This document shows positions 25,985 through 34,705 of a stretch of 64,000 bases of DNA, piece by piece. The stretch lies in contig CBDBIU010000005.1 of NCBI GenBank assembly GCA_965206025.1, forward strand, positions 1,426,001 to 1,490,000. Reading direction: 5' to 3'. Source of the DNA: G963668345 sp965206025. GTDB taxonomy: Bacteria; Acidobacteriota; Terriglobia; Bryobacterales; UBA6623. The stretch's first letter is position 1. Each line of letters starts with the position of its first letter. The notes beneath the pieces were generated by a model. The model worked only from the letters and a program-made list of their open reading frames with translations. It did not search any database and was not told the DNA's origin. The position numbers and the translations under genes were made by a program.

Positions 25985-28589
25985 AGGCTGAGGATTCGGC
26001 AACGAAACTTGCCGGGTCGAATTTCACGCATTGAACAGGAACCCCCGCTCGCCTGCGCGGAAGCTTCCACTCCACGCCCCACTTCTGTTCAAACGCGAAG
26101 CGGTTCTCATTGTAGATGCGATCGTATTCGGCGGGCGGGAGTTTACTGAAAGAGCCCAGACCGAAGTGGTGCACCAGACAATCCTCTGCGCATACGATGC
26201 GCAAGCCGGCCTTGCGTATCCGCAGCGAGTAATCGTCGTCTTCAAACATGCCCACCTGAAAACGCGGATCGAGGGGACCTAATTCGTTCCACACAGCCCT
26301 TGGGATGACCGCGCAGAAAAGCGGCACCATCTCAAGGGAAAGAGACTGGCCCCATTGCCGCCGAGCCAGCGAGGCGGCGAACTTTTCCATTTCCGACATT
26401 TGCGTGTAGGCGACGTTGATCCTGGCCTCATTCGAGGCCCAGTTGGTTACCGGCAACACGGCACCCACGCCCGTGTCTCCGCGGCAATGGCGCAGGAGCC
26501 GCTCCAGCCAGCCCCAGGTAACGATCGTGTCCACATTCAAGAGTGCCAGGTAGTCGCCCCCGGCTTGCTCGACTCCTACGTTACTCGCTTGTGCGAACCC
26601 GGCGTTGTCGTCCTGCAGGATCACTCGAAGACGCGGTTCCTGCTCGGTGTAGCTCGCCAGTATCCGGCGAGTGCCGTCCTGCGAGGCATTGTCCACAACG
26701 ATGACTTCGTAGTTAGGGTAGCTGGTGTTTCGTCGAATCGAGTCCAGACAGGGCGCGATAAAGTCCTCGCTGTTGCGAGTGACGACGACGATCGACGTTA
26801 GCGGGAAGGATGCCCGCACCGCCGCGTCCATCGCCTCAAAACGCTGTGTCCAGTTGTTTGCCGCGGCAAAGGATCTTCGCTTGAGACCCAAACTCGCGTC
26901 GTCCTCGCTCAGCGCAAGATCGACCTTGTGAGCAAAATCCCTTGCGTCATCGGCAACGTAGATTAGGTTGGAACAGTACTCCAGTTCAGCCATCTCCGTC
27001 GCAACCACCGGCTTGCCTTGGCTTAGATATTCGTACAGTTTCACGGGGTCGAACATGCGTGTGAGCTCGTTGACGCGGAATGGAATGATACAGGCATCAA
27101 AGTGAGCGAGGAAGGAAGGAAGCTCACTATAGGCCTGATGGCCAAGGAAGTGGACGTTGGGCAGCCCGCTCAGCCGCAGGAAGTGGTTCGTCCCCCGTGT
27201 CTGTTCGGTCTCGTATCCACCGATCAGCACGAACGAGTACTGCGGCCTCGCCTCGGCGACCTCAAACATCAAGTCATAGTCGAACCAGTCGGCCAGGGCG
27301 CCGAAGTATCCGACCGTGGGTTTTGCGATGCTCGCCATCTCCTCATTGGCTTGGGGGCGCGAAAAGAATTCGTAGTCGACGCCGTTACGAATCAGAATCG
27401 AAGGGTCTTTGTCTCGGTGGCGGCTGGCCGTCATTCCCTTCGCAGTGACCACGGAAACGTCGCACTCGGAAAACAACTTCTTCTCCTCGGCGAGATTGAA
27501 GGGTCCCACCCTCGGCATGTGCCGCCAGTGGTCCAAGCAATCGTAGAGGACCTTAGCGCCGAAACGCTCCCCCAGACTCAGGCCGATGCGCCGCCAGAAA
27601 GGCAGCTGCAGAATCACACAAGATTCCACGATGGCCCATTCACGATAGAGCTCCTCCAAACACGAAACGATGCCTGCCGCTTGTTCCGAGCCTAGCCTGT
27701 CTTCGAAAATATCGGGCCAGTCGGCGCGGAGCCGAACTTCCCAAACATTTTTCCGAATCTCGCGCGCTTCATACTCATGCGGCGACGAAAGAGGCAGGCG
27801 CCGTCCGGGGCTTATCCAAAACACTCGATGCCCATGGCGCGCAAACTGACAGGCCATCTGCTGGGGCCGTTGAAATAGGAAGTCAAAGTCAAAGATCGTG
27901 AGAATAATGACGTCGTATTTCCTAAGCGCCGCCGTCCTGACGCCGGCCGCCTCGGCAAGCGAGTCGTCCAAAGAGGACCGCTGCAACTCGACGGGGACGT
28001 AGTTCCTCACGTCCGGGAAGCCAAGCTCTGCCTCGGCCAATCTCCCATGGGGCCGCGCGAGCGACGCTACCCATTTGACAAAAGCAGGAATGCCTCGAAA
28101 CCCTTGGCGAACCAACAAGGCGTAAGCCTTGCGCAGAAACAACATCACTTTCCACGCCCGCTGGCCCCGGTAGAGGCGTAAACTGGTCTCCAGGTCTCGC
28201 TGAAAAGCGCGCACCCCCAACGCTGTCTCTTCCCGAATCTCGTCAGCTTGGCGCAGCCTCTCGATCCCGACCGCTCGCTCTTCGCTTAGCAAACCCCTGG
28301 TTTGCTCGAGTTGATGTTGGGCTTCGCGCAGTTCGGCGCTAAGACTTGCGAGAGGGGGATCCTTCTTGCCCGGGTGGGAGCCGGGATCGGCAGACGGGGC
28401 GTCCTTGTTCACGAGCTGCCAGCCCCCCTCGGCAGGCCGGTCTTGCTCGGCTCCAGCTTCGCTCTTTTCCACCGCGCCCCGGTGGAACTCTGGTGTCCCC
28501 ATGGACTTTCCCACGCCTCCTAGTTGCTTTGCGGCTTGTTTCCCGCGAGTCTGACGCCGGGGCCCAAGCCGATTCTTCCTTCTTTTCAA
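25983..28589 (-). CDS. Large double-domain glycosyltransferase (GT4-like plus GT2)
   Basis: This protein of up to 868 aa has residues ~1-150 hydrophilic with a coiled-coil stretch (LASLSAELREAQHQLEQTRG). Next, YDVIILTIFDFDFLFQRPQQ opens a GT-B (family 4-like) domain with a C-terminal nucleotide-sugar region (CIIPFRVNELTRMFDPVKLY). Finally TSIVVVTRNSEDFIAPCLDS opens a GT-A (family 2) domain with a DxD-like LLNVDTIV, and VGMFEDDDYSLRIRKAG is typical of GT2. It should add two sugars in sequence to an envelope glycan. The start is uncertain: the TTG at 28589 gives the full length, and ATG 28502 is the main alternative. Confidence 0.85.
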   Translation of the reverse strand: MKRRKNRLGPRRQTRGKQAAKQLGGVGKSMGTPEFHRGAVEKSEAGAEQDRPAEGGWQLVNKDAPSADPGSHPGKKDPPLASLSAELREAQHQLEQTRGLLSEERAVGIERLRQADEIREETALGVRAFQRDLETSLRLYRGQRAWKVMLFLRKAYALLVRQGFRGIPAFVKWVASLARPHGRLAEAELGFPDVRNYVPVELQRSSLDDSLAEAAGVRTAALRKYDVIILTIFDFDFLFQRPQQMACQFARHGHRVFWISPGRRLPLSSPHEYEAREIRKNVWEVRLRADWPDIFEDRLGSEQAAGIVSCLEELYREWAIVESCVILQLPFWRRIGLSLGERFGAKVLYDCLDHWRHMPRVGPFNLAEEKKLFSECDVSVVTAKGMTASRHRDKDPSILIRNGVDYEFFSRPQANEEMASIAKPTVGYFGALADWFDYDLMFEVAEARPQYSFVLIGGYETEQTRGTNHFLRLSGLPNVHFLGHQAYSELPSFLAHFDACIIPFRVNELTRMFDPVKLYEYLSQGKPVVATEMAELEYCSNLIYVADDARDFAHKVDLALSEDDASLGLKRRSFAAANNWTQRFEAMDAAVRASFPLTSIVVVTRNSEDFIAPCLDSIRRNTSYPNYEVIVVDNASQDGTRRILASYTEQEPRLRVILQDDNAGFAQASNVGVEQAGGDYLALLNVDTIVTWGWLERLLRHCRGDTGVGAVLPVTNWASNEARINVAYTQMSEMEKFAASLARRQWGQSLSLEMVPLFCAVIPRAVWNELGPLDPRFQVGMFEDDDYSLRIRKAGLRIVCAEDCLVHHFGLGSFSKLPPAEYDRIYNENRFAFEQKWGVEWKLPRRRAGVPVQCVKFDPASFVAESSA

Positions 28590-29152
28590 CCCCTTACGAA
28601 CGGATCGCGTTCGGCGAGTATCTATAGCTTAGCGGAAAACCCGGTCATCCGGAACGTCCGGTAGACAGTTAGCGCTCGCCCGGGCGAAATCGCCTGCCGG
28701 GATCATTGACGCTCCCTGTACGATGGTGGATCTGGCCTCGCCTCGCATCAGGTCGAATCCGGGAAACCGTCGCCCGCCGAAGGACAGTCCCCGCCCGCAA
28801 GCAAGCACCCGTACGAGCGGCCATTTGCCCGTGGCCAAGCGTGAGAACTTCTAGCGATACTTTATGGTCCTATCATAACTAATTGACAATTAGCATAGTT
28901 CTAGGCAACGCTAGACGGCTGACCGCAACTCCTTCTCACCCTACGCACCCTACTTTCGCACAGCGGCCAGGGAACCTGCTGGGACCGCCGGCGCCTCCGG
29001 GCGGCACTCTGATCGGTCGGGTACACCTTCGCATGACGCTAGGGCCGTCTTTGTATGGGATCGACAGACCCCCGCGGAGACGTGATGCACAGAGAGCTGT
29101 CCACCCCTTGGGGATTACGCTGAAGCGATAGCGAAACGCCGAGCCGCGTCGC
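28590..29152. other. Intergenic region between divergent genes
   Basis: No convincing gene. A perfect AT-rich palindrome, CTAATTG-A-CAATTAG (28879-28893), stands out against the GC-rich background. It could be an operator or promoter element for the divergently transcribed glycosyltransferase or the DUF3500 gene. Confidence 0.4.
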
Positions 29153-29187
29153 ACTTCACCTCGCCACGTGGTAAGAAAAGCGGGTTA
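29153..29187 (-). repeat. Family A repeat, terminal fragment (inverted)
   Basis: CACTTCACCTCGCCACGTGG, then TAAGAAAAGCGGGTTA, is the reverse complement of the left terminus of family A. No second end is found. Confidence 0.6.
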
Positions 29188-29335
29188 GGAATGGGCCGAC
29201 ATTCGGGTTCTCCGGAAAAGGACCTCCCGGCGCTTGGAAGAGGCTTGCTAGGGGAACTTCACCATGCCGGCCCCAGAAAACGGTTGACTCCATTCGCCTA
29301 ACGTGCGATAACGCTTCAAGTAAGGAGCGTCTCTT

Positions 29336-30304
29336 ATGATGGCCTGCGGCGATTGCGATGGGATCAACAGAAGGAGATTTCTTAGAACGGCGGCTCTCAG
29401 CGGCGCCGCTCTGGCGACCGGGACCGTCCGGGCGGACTCCGCTAAGTCTTCGGAAACGGTGGTGGCGCACCTTTACGAGACCTTGTCCGCCGAACAGAAG
29501 CGAAAGGTTGTTTTTCCCTTTGACCACCCGCTGCGCTCGAAGGTCGACGCTAACTGGCATATCACGCCCATGAAAATCGGTGAGTTCTTCAACCCGGACC
29601 AGCGAGCCATGATCGGTGAGATCTTTCGCGGCTTGCATAACCCCGAGTTCGTCGACAAGGTTCTCTACCATGTTCGGGAGGACGGGGGAGGTCTCGAGAA
29701 CTATTCCGTCGCCCTGTTTGGAGAGCCGGGGAGCGGTGCGTTCGAATTCGTCGTGACGGGAAGGCACTGCACGAGCCGCTGCGACGGCGATTCCGTCGAG
29801 GGAGCGGCGTTCGGCGGGCCGATCTTCTATGGGCATGCCTCTGAGAGGTTTGATGAAAAACCCGACCACCCAAAGAATGTCTACTGGTATCAGGCCAAGC
29901 GGGCCAACGAAGTGTTCCAAGCCCTCGACGGCAGGCAGCGGACCCTGGCTTTGCTCGGAGACCCCAGGAAGGAACAGGGGACCGCGACGGTCTCTCTGAA
30001 GAGCCCCGGGCGGCGGCTGGCGGGTTTACCGGTCTCCGAGATGACGCCGGACCAGCGAGAACTGGTTGAAAAAGTCCTCGGCGACCTGCTGCTGCCCTTC
30101 CGCAAGAAAGACACCGACGAGGCCATGAAATTCATCCGCGCCGGCGGCGGAGTCGAGGCGCTTTCCATGTCGTTCTACAAGAACATGGATATTGGCTCAG
30201 ACGGCGTATGGGATGTGTGGCAATTGGAGAGTCCGGCGATGATCTGGTACTTCCGCGGCTCTCCGCACGTGCATACTTGGGTCAACATCCGGGATCGGGC
30301 TTGA
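29336..30304 (+). CDS. Tat-exported DUF3500 protein
   Basis: This 322-aa protein has the Tat signal INRRRFLRTAALSGAALATG. The rest matches the DUF3500 family: VAHLYETLSAEQKRKVVFPF near the N-terminus, a middle block GAFEFVVTGRHCTSRCDGDS, and the typical C-terminal MIWYFRGSPHVHTWVNI. No catalytic mechanism is established for this family; Tat export suggests a folded, possibly cofactor- or metal-containing periplasmic enzyme. AAGGAG 8 nt before ATG 29336 fixes the start. An NHL propeller gene follows on the same strand, separated by an inverted-repeat element. Confidence 0.85.
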   Translation: MMACGDCDGINRRRFLRTAALSGAALATGTVRADSAKSSETVVAHLYETLSAEQKRKVVFPFDHPLRSKVDANWHITPMKIGEFFNPDQRAMIGEIFRGLHNPEFVDKVLYHVREDGGGLENYSVALFGEPGSGAFEFVVTGRHCTSRCDGDSVEGAAFGGPIFYGHASERFDEKPDHPKNVYWYQAKRANEVFQALDGRQRTLALLGDPRKEQGTATVSLKSPGRRLAGLPVSEMTPDQRELVEKVLGDLLLPFRKKDTDEAMKFIRAGGGVEALSMSFYKNMDIGSDGVWDVWQLESPAMIWYFRGSPHVHTWVNIRDRA

Positions 30305-30317
30305 CAATGATCCGCTG

Positions 30318-30514
30318 GCTAGGTACATCATTTCGCAAATACGGTTGCGAAAGGCGGACCGATCGCGGAGGCGATGAATCGCGCCCCTTCTGATGGGCTG
30401 GGCGTCTCGCACGCGCCGGTGGAAGCGCCATTTATTGGGCCCGAGCTGATGAACCGCCATCGCTCGGCAAGCTGATTGATAGGCGAACCGCATTTGCGAA
30501 ATACTGTACCTAGC
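30318..30514. repeat. Inverted-repeat element family B, intact copy
   Basis: GCTAGGTACATCATTTCGCA, then AATACGGTTGC, at the left is matched by an inverted GCTAGGTACAGTATTTCGCA, then AATGCGGTTCGC, at the right: ~32-bp termini with few mismatches. The 197-bp unit has no reading frame. Inside is a GCGATGAATCGC palindrome also found in family A. A degraded relative lies at 42575-42765 in opposite orientation. Confidence 0.85.
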
Positions 30515-30580
30515 GAACCTTCCGGCCACGTCGCGACGGGACGGCGGATTCGTTCACCGAAGTCAACAGGAGTCTAGAAC

Positions 30581-31525
30581 ATGCGAAGGACCTACTTGCT
30601 GGCTGTATTCATCTTGATTGGCGGGGTAACGCTGGCGCCGCTACTTTCCGACAGCCATTCGCCGTCTTACCAAGTCGTCCACGACTGGCCGCAATTGCCC
30701 GATGGATTCTTCCTCGGGGAGGTCGCCGGGGTAGGAGTCGATTCCCACAACCATGTTTTCGTCTTCCACCGCGGATCACGGCCCATTCTGTGCCTGGACG
30801 GAGCCAGCGGGAAGATCGTCGCCTCTTGGGGAGATGGGATGTTCGGCTCGGCCCATGGGCTGGACGTTGATCCCCAGGACAACGTGTGGATCACCGATAC
30901 CGTGCATCACCAAGTCACGAAGTTCAGCCACGACGGAGAACTGTTGATGACCCTGGGGGCTAAGGGCGTTCCCGGCCTCGACGCCAACCACTTCAACAAA
31001 CCGACCGACATCGTGGTGGCTTCGAACGGGGAATTCTACGTCTCTGACGGATATGGAAACAACCGCGTGGCCAAGTTCTCCCCCGAAGGGAAATTCCTTC
31101 TCGACTGGGGCGAGAAGGGTGACGAGCCCGGTCGGTTCGATACGCCTCACGGCATTGCCGTCGACGATCAAGGAAGGGTCTACGTCGCCGACCGCGCGAA
31201 TTCCCGCATTCAGGTCTTCGATGCCGACGGCCGCTTCCTCGACCAATGGAAGAGCAGCGACCTGGGACGTCCCTGGGGCCTGGAGGTTGGAGCTGACGGC
31301 CACCTGTACGTGGCCGACGGCGGAGATCTGCATCACACCTCGCCGGCCAGAAACCGCGTGCTGAAGCTGGATCTGAAGGGCAACATCCTCGAAAAATGGG
31401 GGTCCTTCGGTAAGTACAACGGCCAGCTCTACTGGGCGCATGACGTGGCGGTGGCCTCCGACGGGGGCGTTTACGTCGTCGACGTGAGCCTCGGGATGCG
31501 CGTACAAAAGTTTGTCCCGAGGTAG
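30581..31525 (+). CDS. Exported NHL-repeat six-bladed beta-propeller (peptidyl-alpha-hydroxyglycine lyase-like)
   Basis: This 314-aa protein has the signal segment RTYLLAVFILIGGVTLAPLL. NHL repeats follow, for example GSAHGLDVDPQDNVWITDTV, FNKPTDIVVASNGEFYVSDG and FDTPHGIAVDDQGRVYVADR. This blade pattern is shared with the lyase half of peptidylglycine alpha-amidating monooxygenase, and bacterial copies are often annotated that way. Whether the metal ligands for lyase chemistry are complete cannot be decided by eye. Probable location periplasm. GTCAACAGGAGTCTAGAAC supplies an AGGAG ribosome site. Confidence 0.85.
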   Translation: MRRTYLLAVFILIGGVTLAPLLSDSHSPSYQVVHDWPQLPDGFFLGEVAGVGVDSHNHVFVFHRGSRPILCLDGASGKIVASWGDGMFGSAHGLDVDPQDNVWITDTVHHQVTKFSHDGELLMTLGAKGVPGLDANHFNKPTDIVVASNGEFYVSDGYGNNRVAKFSPEGKFLLDWGEKGDEPGRFDTPHGIAVDDQGRVYVADRANSRIQVFDADGRFLDQWKSSDLGRPWGLEVGADGHLYVADGGDLHHTSPARNRVLKLDLKGNILEKWGSFGKYNGQLYWAHDVAVASDGGVYVVDVSLGMRVQKFVPR

Positions 31526-31819
31526 CCGGCGTTCTTCGTGAGCAGGGACCTCATCCCAACCGCCCGTTAGATTCCGGCTCGGCTATTTGTTAGGCCGGTG
31601 AGCGCAGTCGCGTACGCTCCCACACCCGCTTCCACGGACGAAAGACGGTCCCGCCCAGCCATCCTCGAAACTAATCAGCTCGGCCGACCTTTGGCGCGGA
31701 TTCCTGGACTTGTGTACAAAGCTCTACCTATGTGCAATCGGCCCTACCCCTTATACCTGTTCGTGGGCTGACGACGCTCAACCCGGCAGCGCAGCCAAGC
31801 GGGCTAGGTTCGACGATGC

Positions 31820-32411
31820 TTGCGAATGGGTCCAGACACAGGAGGCGCCACGAAGAATGGATACGACCCTGGCTCGGCCGCGCGAGGGTCTCCGCCCGCG
31901 AGGCCAGCGGTATCCGGAATCGAAATCAACGGAGGCCGGCCCTACGACATGGGGGTCCTCGATGACAGGATTTTTACTCGCGCCCTGACAGGAGGGATCG
32001 AAGGCCTGCTCGACGGCTACGTCGAAGGCTGGTGGGAAACGGATCGACTCGACGAACTCACCGCGAGAGTACTCTTGAACGGACTATCCCTGCCGGAGTC
32101 GAGCGGGATCTCTCTTTTGCTGGCCACCCGTGGCGCGAGACTTTTCAACCTCCACACTCAACGCCGTACGTTGAAACTTCGCCAGCATTACGACTTAGGG
32201 AACGAGCTTTTCGAGGCCATGTTGGACCCCCGGTTGATCTACAGTTGCGCCTATTGGAAGAACGCCTCAACCCTTGAGGAAGCGCAGGAGGCGAAACTCG
32301 ATCTGATCGCCAAAAACATCGGCCTCAAGCCGGGCATGCGCGTGCTCGACATCGGCTGCGGTTGGGGCGGCTTCGCCAAGTTTGTCGCCGAGAGATATGG
32401 CGTCTCACCGC
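31820..32411 (+). pseudogene. cfa: Cyclopropane-fatty-acyl-phospholipid synthase, 3'-truncated
   Basis: The translation matches Cfa from its N-terminal domain (SGIEINGGRPYDMGVLDDRI; GYVEGWWETDRLDELTARVL) through LRQHYDLGNELFEAMLDPRL. It continues to the SAM motif MRVLDIGCGWGGFAKFVAER. Similarity ends abruptly after YGVS at ~32405, exactly where the convergent opine dehydrogenase gene ends. About half the protein, including the catalytic C-terminal half, is gone. The frame continues as antisense of the neighbour. The first ~35 codons do not align well, so the N-terminus may be damaged as well. Intact Cfa would make cyclopropane rings in membrane lipids. Confidence 0.8.
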
Positions 32412-33490
32412 ACGTAGTCCAGCATGGCCTTCTTGCTCATGCCGGCGACCCCAAGATCCTCGGGAGTGCGGGCGCATCCCCAAAAGTCGATGCCAACGGT
32501 TGCCGAGGCCAGCTCGACCAGCGCTCGCATGGTTGGGCAGGCCAGTCCAACCTGCTCGCCCAGCTTGGACCATGCGGCAAGACCATAGGGGACATCCTCG
32601 GTGAGCCAGCGCGTCTCGAGCGCGCCGGGAGCGCGCAAAGCGGTCAGCATCCGGCTGCCGTTGATCGTGGCCCACAGGTCTCCCTTCGGCCCGAACCCTG
32701 CCGCGTGGAACGCTTCATCGACCGGAGGGAGTTCAGCGTCCAGAGCCGCGGCGATCGCCAGCCGCTCACGATCGACCGCGTAAATCAGGCGGCAAACGCC
32801 GGGCGTGACCCCTTCTTCATAAAAGTAGAAGTCGCCGCGGGAATACTCGACACGGCCCGCGTTGAGAAGCACGCCCGCCGGGTGCACGACCGGGTTCATG
32901 GCGGCCAGCCCGCAGGCGAGCACGTTCGGGTACAGCCGGACGCCGGGAAACCAGGGTTCGACCAGCTCTCTGACCCGCTCGCCTTCCCGGCTAGGAAATA
33001 CTCCCAGCCCCAGCCCGTTAACCACGCCCCAAATGTGCGCTGACGTGGGCGAAAGCTTGCGGCAAACATAGGGGGCGGTGTCTGTCTCCGCCAGCACGAC
33101 TCCGTCCGGGGAACCGTGCTCCCGCAAGATCCGAGCGAATTCCAAGCTCCCAAGCGTCCCCGGCATGAGCACCACGGCTTGGCCCCGCCGAAGATGGGGG
33201 GCGCAAGCTTCCGCGAAGGCGCGGTGCCCATAGGCGGGGATGATCAGCAGAACCAGCTCGCATTCGGCCAGCGCTTCTGCGAAGTCAGTCGTCACGTGGT
33301 CTACCGCGGCTGTACCTCTTGAAGCCACCCCATCGAGCCGAATCCGCCTCGACTCGCGGATCGGATCGATCGCTTCTTCGAATTGCGGGAGTTCACACAA
33401 GGTCACACAAGCGCCCGCCAGAGTCAGATTCGCCGCGACCGAAAACGCCGTGTTTCCGCCCCCGAGAATCGTGACAGGCGCCGTGCTCAT
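32405..33490 (-). CDS. NAD/NADP octopine/nopaline (opine) dehydrogenase family protein
   Basis: This 361-aa protein has the N-terminal Rossmann signature VTILGGGNTAFSVAANLTLA. Its C-terminal catalytic domain has AAMNPVVHPAGVLLNAGRVE, the conserved N-x3-HP-x5-N pattern of opine dehydrogenases, and a following DFYFYEEG. Such enzymes reductively join an amino acid and a 2-keto acid, as in bacterial metallophore synthases and crown-gall opines; substrates here are unknown, and no nicotianamine-synthase-like partner is adjacent. The ATG at 33490 is preceded by GAGGTG at suitable spacing, so the longer frame is rejected. Its 3' end coincides with the breakpoint in the truncated cfa. Confidence 0.85.
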   Translation of the reverse strand: MSTAPVTILGGGNTAFSVAANLTLAGACVTLCELPQFEEAIDPIRESRRIRLDGVASRGTAAVDHVTTDFAEALAECELVLLIIPAYGHRAFAEACAPHLRRGQAVVLMPGTLGSLEFARILREHGSPDGVVLAETDTAPYVCRKLSPTSAHIWGVVNGLGLGVFPSREGERVRELVEPWFPGVRLYPNVLACGLAAMNPVVHPAGVLLNAGRVEYSRGDFYFYEEGVTPGVCRLIYAVDRERLAIAAALDAELPPVDEAFHAAGFGPKGDLWATINGSRMLTALRAPGALETRWLTEDVPYGLAAWSKLGEQVGLACPTMRALVELASATVGIDFWGCARTPEDLGVAGMSKKAMLDYVR

Positions 33491-33657
33491 CGAATCACCT
33501 CTGTTTCCGACTCGGGCCACCGCCGAACCCGGCGCGGAAGCACCGTCGAGCCGGCAACCAGAGGCGGACACCCGGTTCAGAGTAGACGAACAGATGAAGC
33601 TCTACACCAACGGAACGTGGATTTCTACCCTCGTCGACCCCCTCCGGGGCTCGGGCC

Positions 33658-34584
33658 CTACGCCTGCTTCCGCTTATACACCTCGATCTCGGGTCCGATG
33701 GGACCTCTGCCGGTGCGGCTGACCAATCGGCGGACTTCCTCGTCGCTGAACGGCCCGAGGTGCTTGATGACCGATACGTTTTCCTCCAACTGCTCAATCG
33801 TTCGCACCCCCGAAACGATGGTGTCAGGGCTTTGACTCATCGCGTAGCGTAGGCACTCCGGATAGGTGGCTACGTTGTTTTTCTCAATCAAGCCCATGGC
33901 AGCCGTCTTCATCGCGATCTTGCCGAGACCCGCGGCGTCTACCTTCGGCAGCACATTCTTGACGAAGCTCAGGTAGTGGGGGTCGATCAGATTGACCGGG
34001 TGCTGCACGGTTTCCCAACCGTCGAACCCGTTGAGCATGGCTAGGTGCACTTCCGGATCGTGGTGCCCGGTAAATCCAATGTGGCGTACTTTCCCTTGCT
34101 GTTTCGCTTTCACGAAGGCTTCCAGCGCACCTTTGGTTCCGTAAATCCTTTCGACTTCCTGCATGTGAGAAACCTCGTGGCATTGCCACAGGTCGAGATA
34201 GTCGGTCTTCATGCGACGCAAAGTTTCTTCGAGCTGCTTCATGGCGCCGGCTTCGTCACGAAGCTGCGCCTTGCTCATCAGCAGGACTTTCTTACGCAGC
34301 CCCCCCGCGAAGGCGTCACCGTAAAGCGAGTCGCTCTTCCCATCGTGGTACTTGTGCGCGCTGTCGAAAAAGTTGATCCCCAGATCCATCGACCGATGAA
34401 TCAGCCGAACGGCATCCGGCTTGGCTCGGTAGCCCATGTCAGCGCCGCCCAGGCACATCAGCGATACCCGCAGGCCGCTTTTGCCCAGCGTTCGCAGCGG
34501 CATCGGGCCTTCGGCCGACAGGGGAACCGCCGCGCCGATCGCGGCGCCGGCTACGGTAGTCTTCAGAAATTCACGGCGCTTCAT
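33658..34584 (-). CDS. Tat-exported aldo/keto reductase
   Basis: This 308-aa protein starts MKRREFLKTTVAGAAIGAAV, a Tat signal. The (beta/alpha)8 aldo/keto reductase fold has the catalytic tetrad Asp74, Tyr79, Lys105, His136 (NFFDSAHKYHDG, LLMSKAQ, LWQCHEV). The loop after Asp is longer than in classical AKRs, as in the exported or iron-sulfur-type subgroup common in acidobacteria. An NADP-dependent enzyme exported folded by Tat is plausible but the substrate is unknown. It is the middle of three minus-strand genes with the opine dehydrogenase and the decarboxylase-like protein. Confidence 0.88.
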   Translation of the reverse strand: MKRREFLKTTVAGAAIGAAVPLSAEGPMPLRTLGKSGLRVSLMCLGGADMGYRAKPDAVRLIHRSMDLGINFFDSAHKYHDGKSDSLYGDAFAGGLRKKVLLMSKAQLRDEAGAMKQLEETLRRMKTDYLDLWQCHEVSHMQEVERIYGTKGALEAFVKAKQQGKVRHIGFTGHHDPEVHLAMLNGFDGWETVQHPVNLIDPHYLSFVKNVLPKVDAAGLGKIAMKTAAMGLIEKNNVATYPECLRYAMSQSPDTIVSGVRTIEQLEENVSVIKHLGPFSDEEVRRLVSRTGRGPIGPEIEVYKRKQA

Positions 34585-34633
34585 GTCGCCTCCCAGACTA
34601 GTTGATCACGTATCCCACCGAATGGTATCAGAC

Positions 34634-34700
34634 TAGCCCGTATTTCTCACGAGGGGGCGCCAGGAAGGAAAACGAATGCCCGCCGTCGGGAGGTCGGGGC
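34634..34700 (+). repeat. Family A repeat, partial (left end of the palindrome variant)
   Basis: TAGCCCGTATTTCTCACGAG, then AATGCCCGCCGTCGGGAGGT and GGGGCGCGATTCAT, align with the beginning of the copy at 12174-12366. It ends near the stop of the next gene. Confidence 0.6.
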
Positions 34701-34705
34701 GCGAT

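Noticed and set aside
32405..33043. Continuation of the cyclopropane synthase frame to 33043
   Set aside because: After 32405 the translation is antisense to the opine dehydrogenase and has no Cfa similarity.
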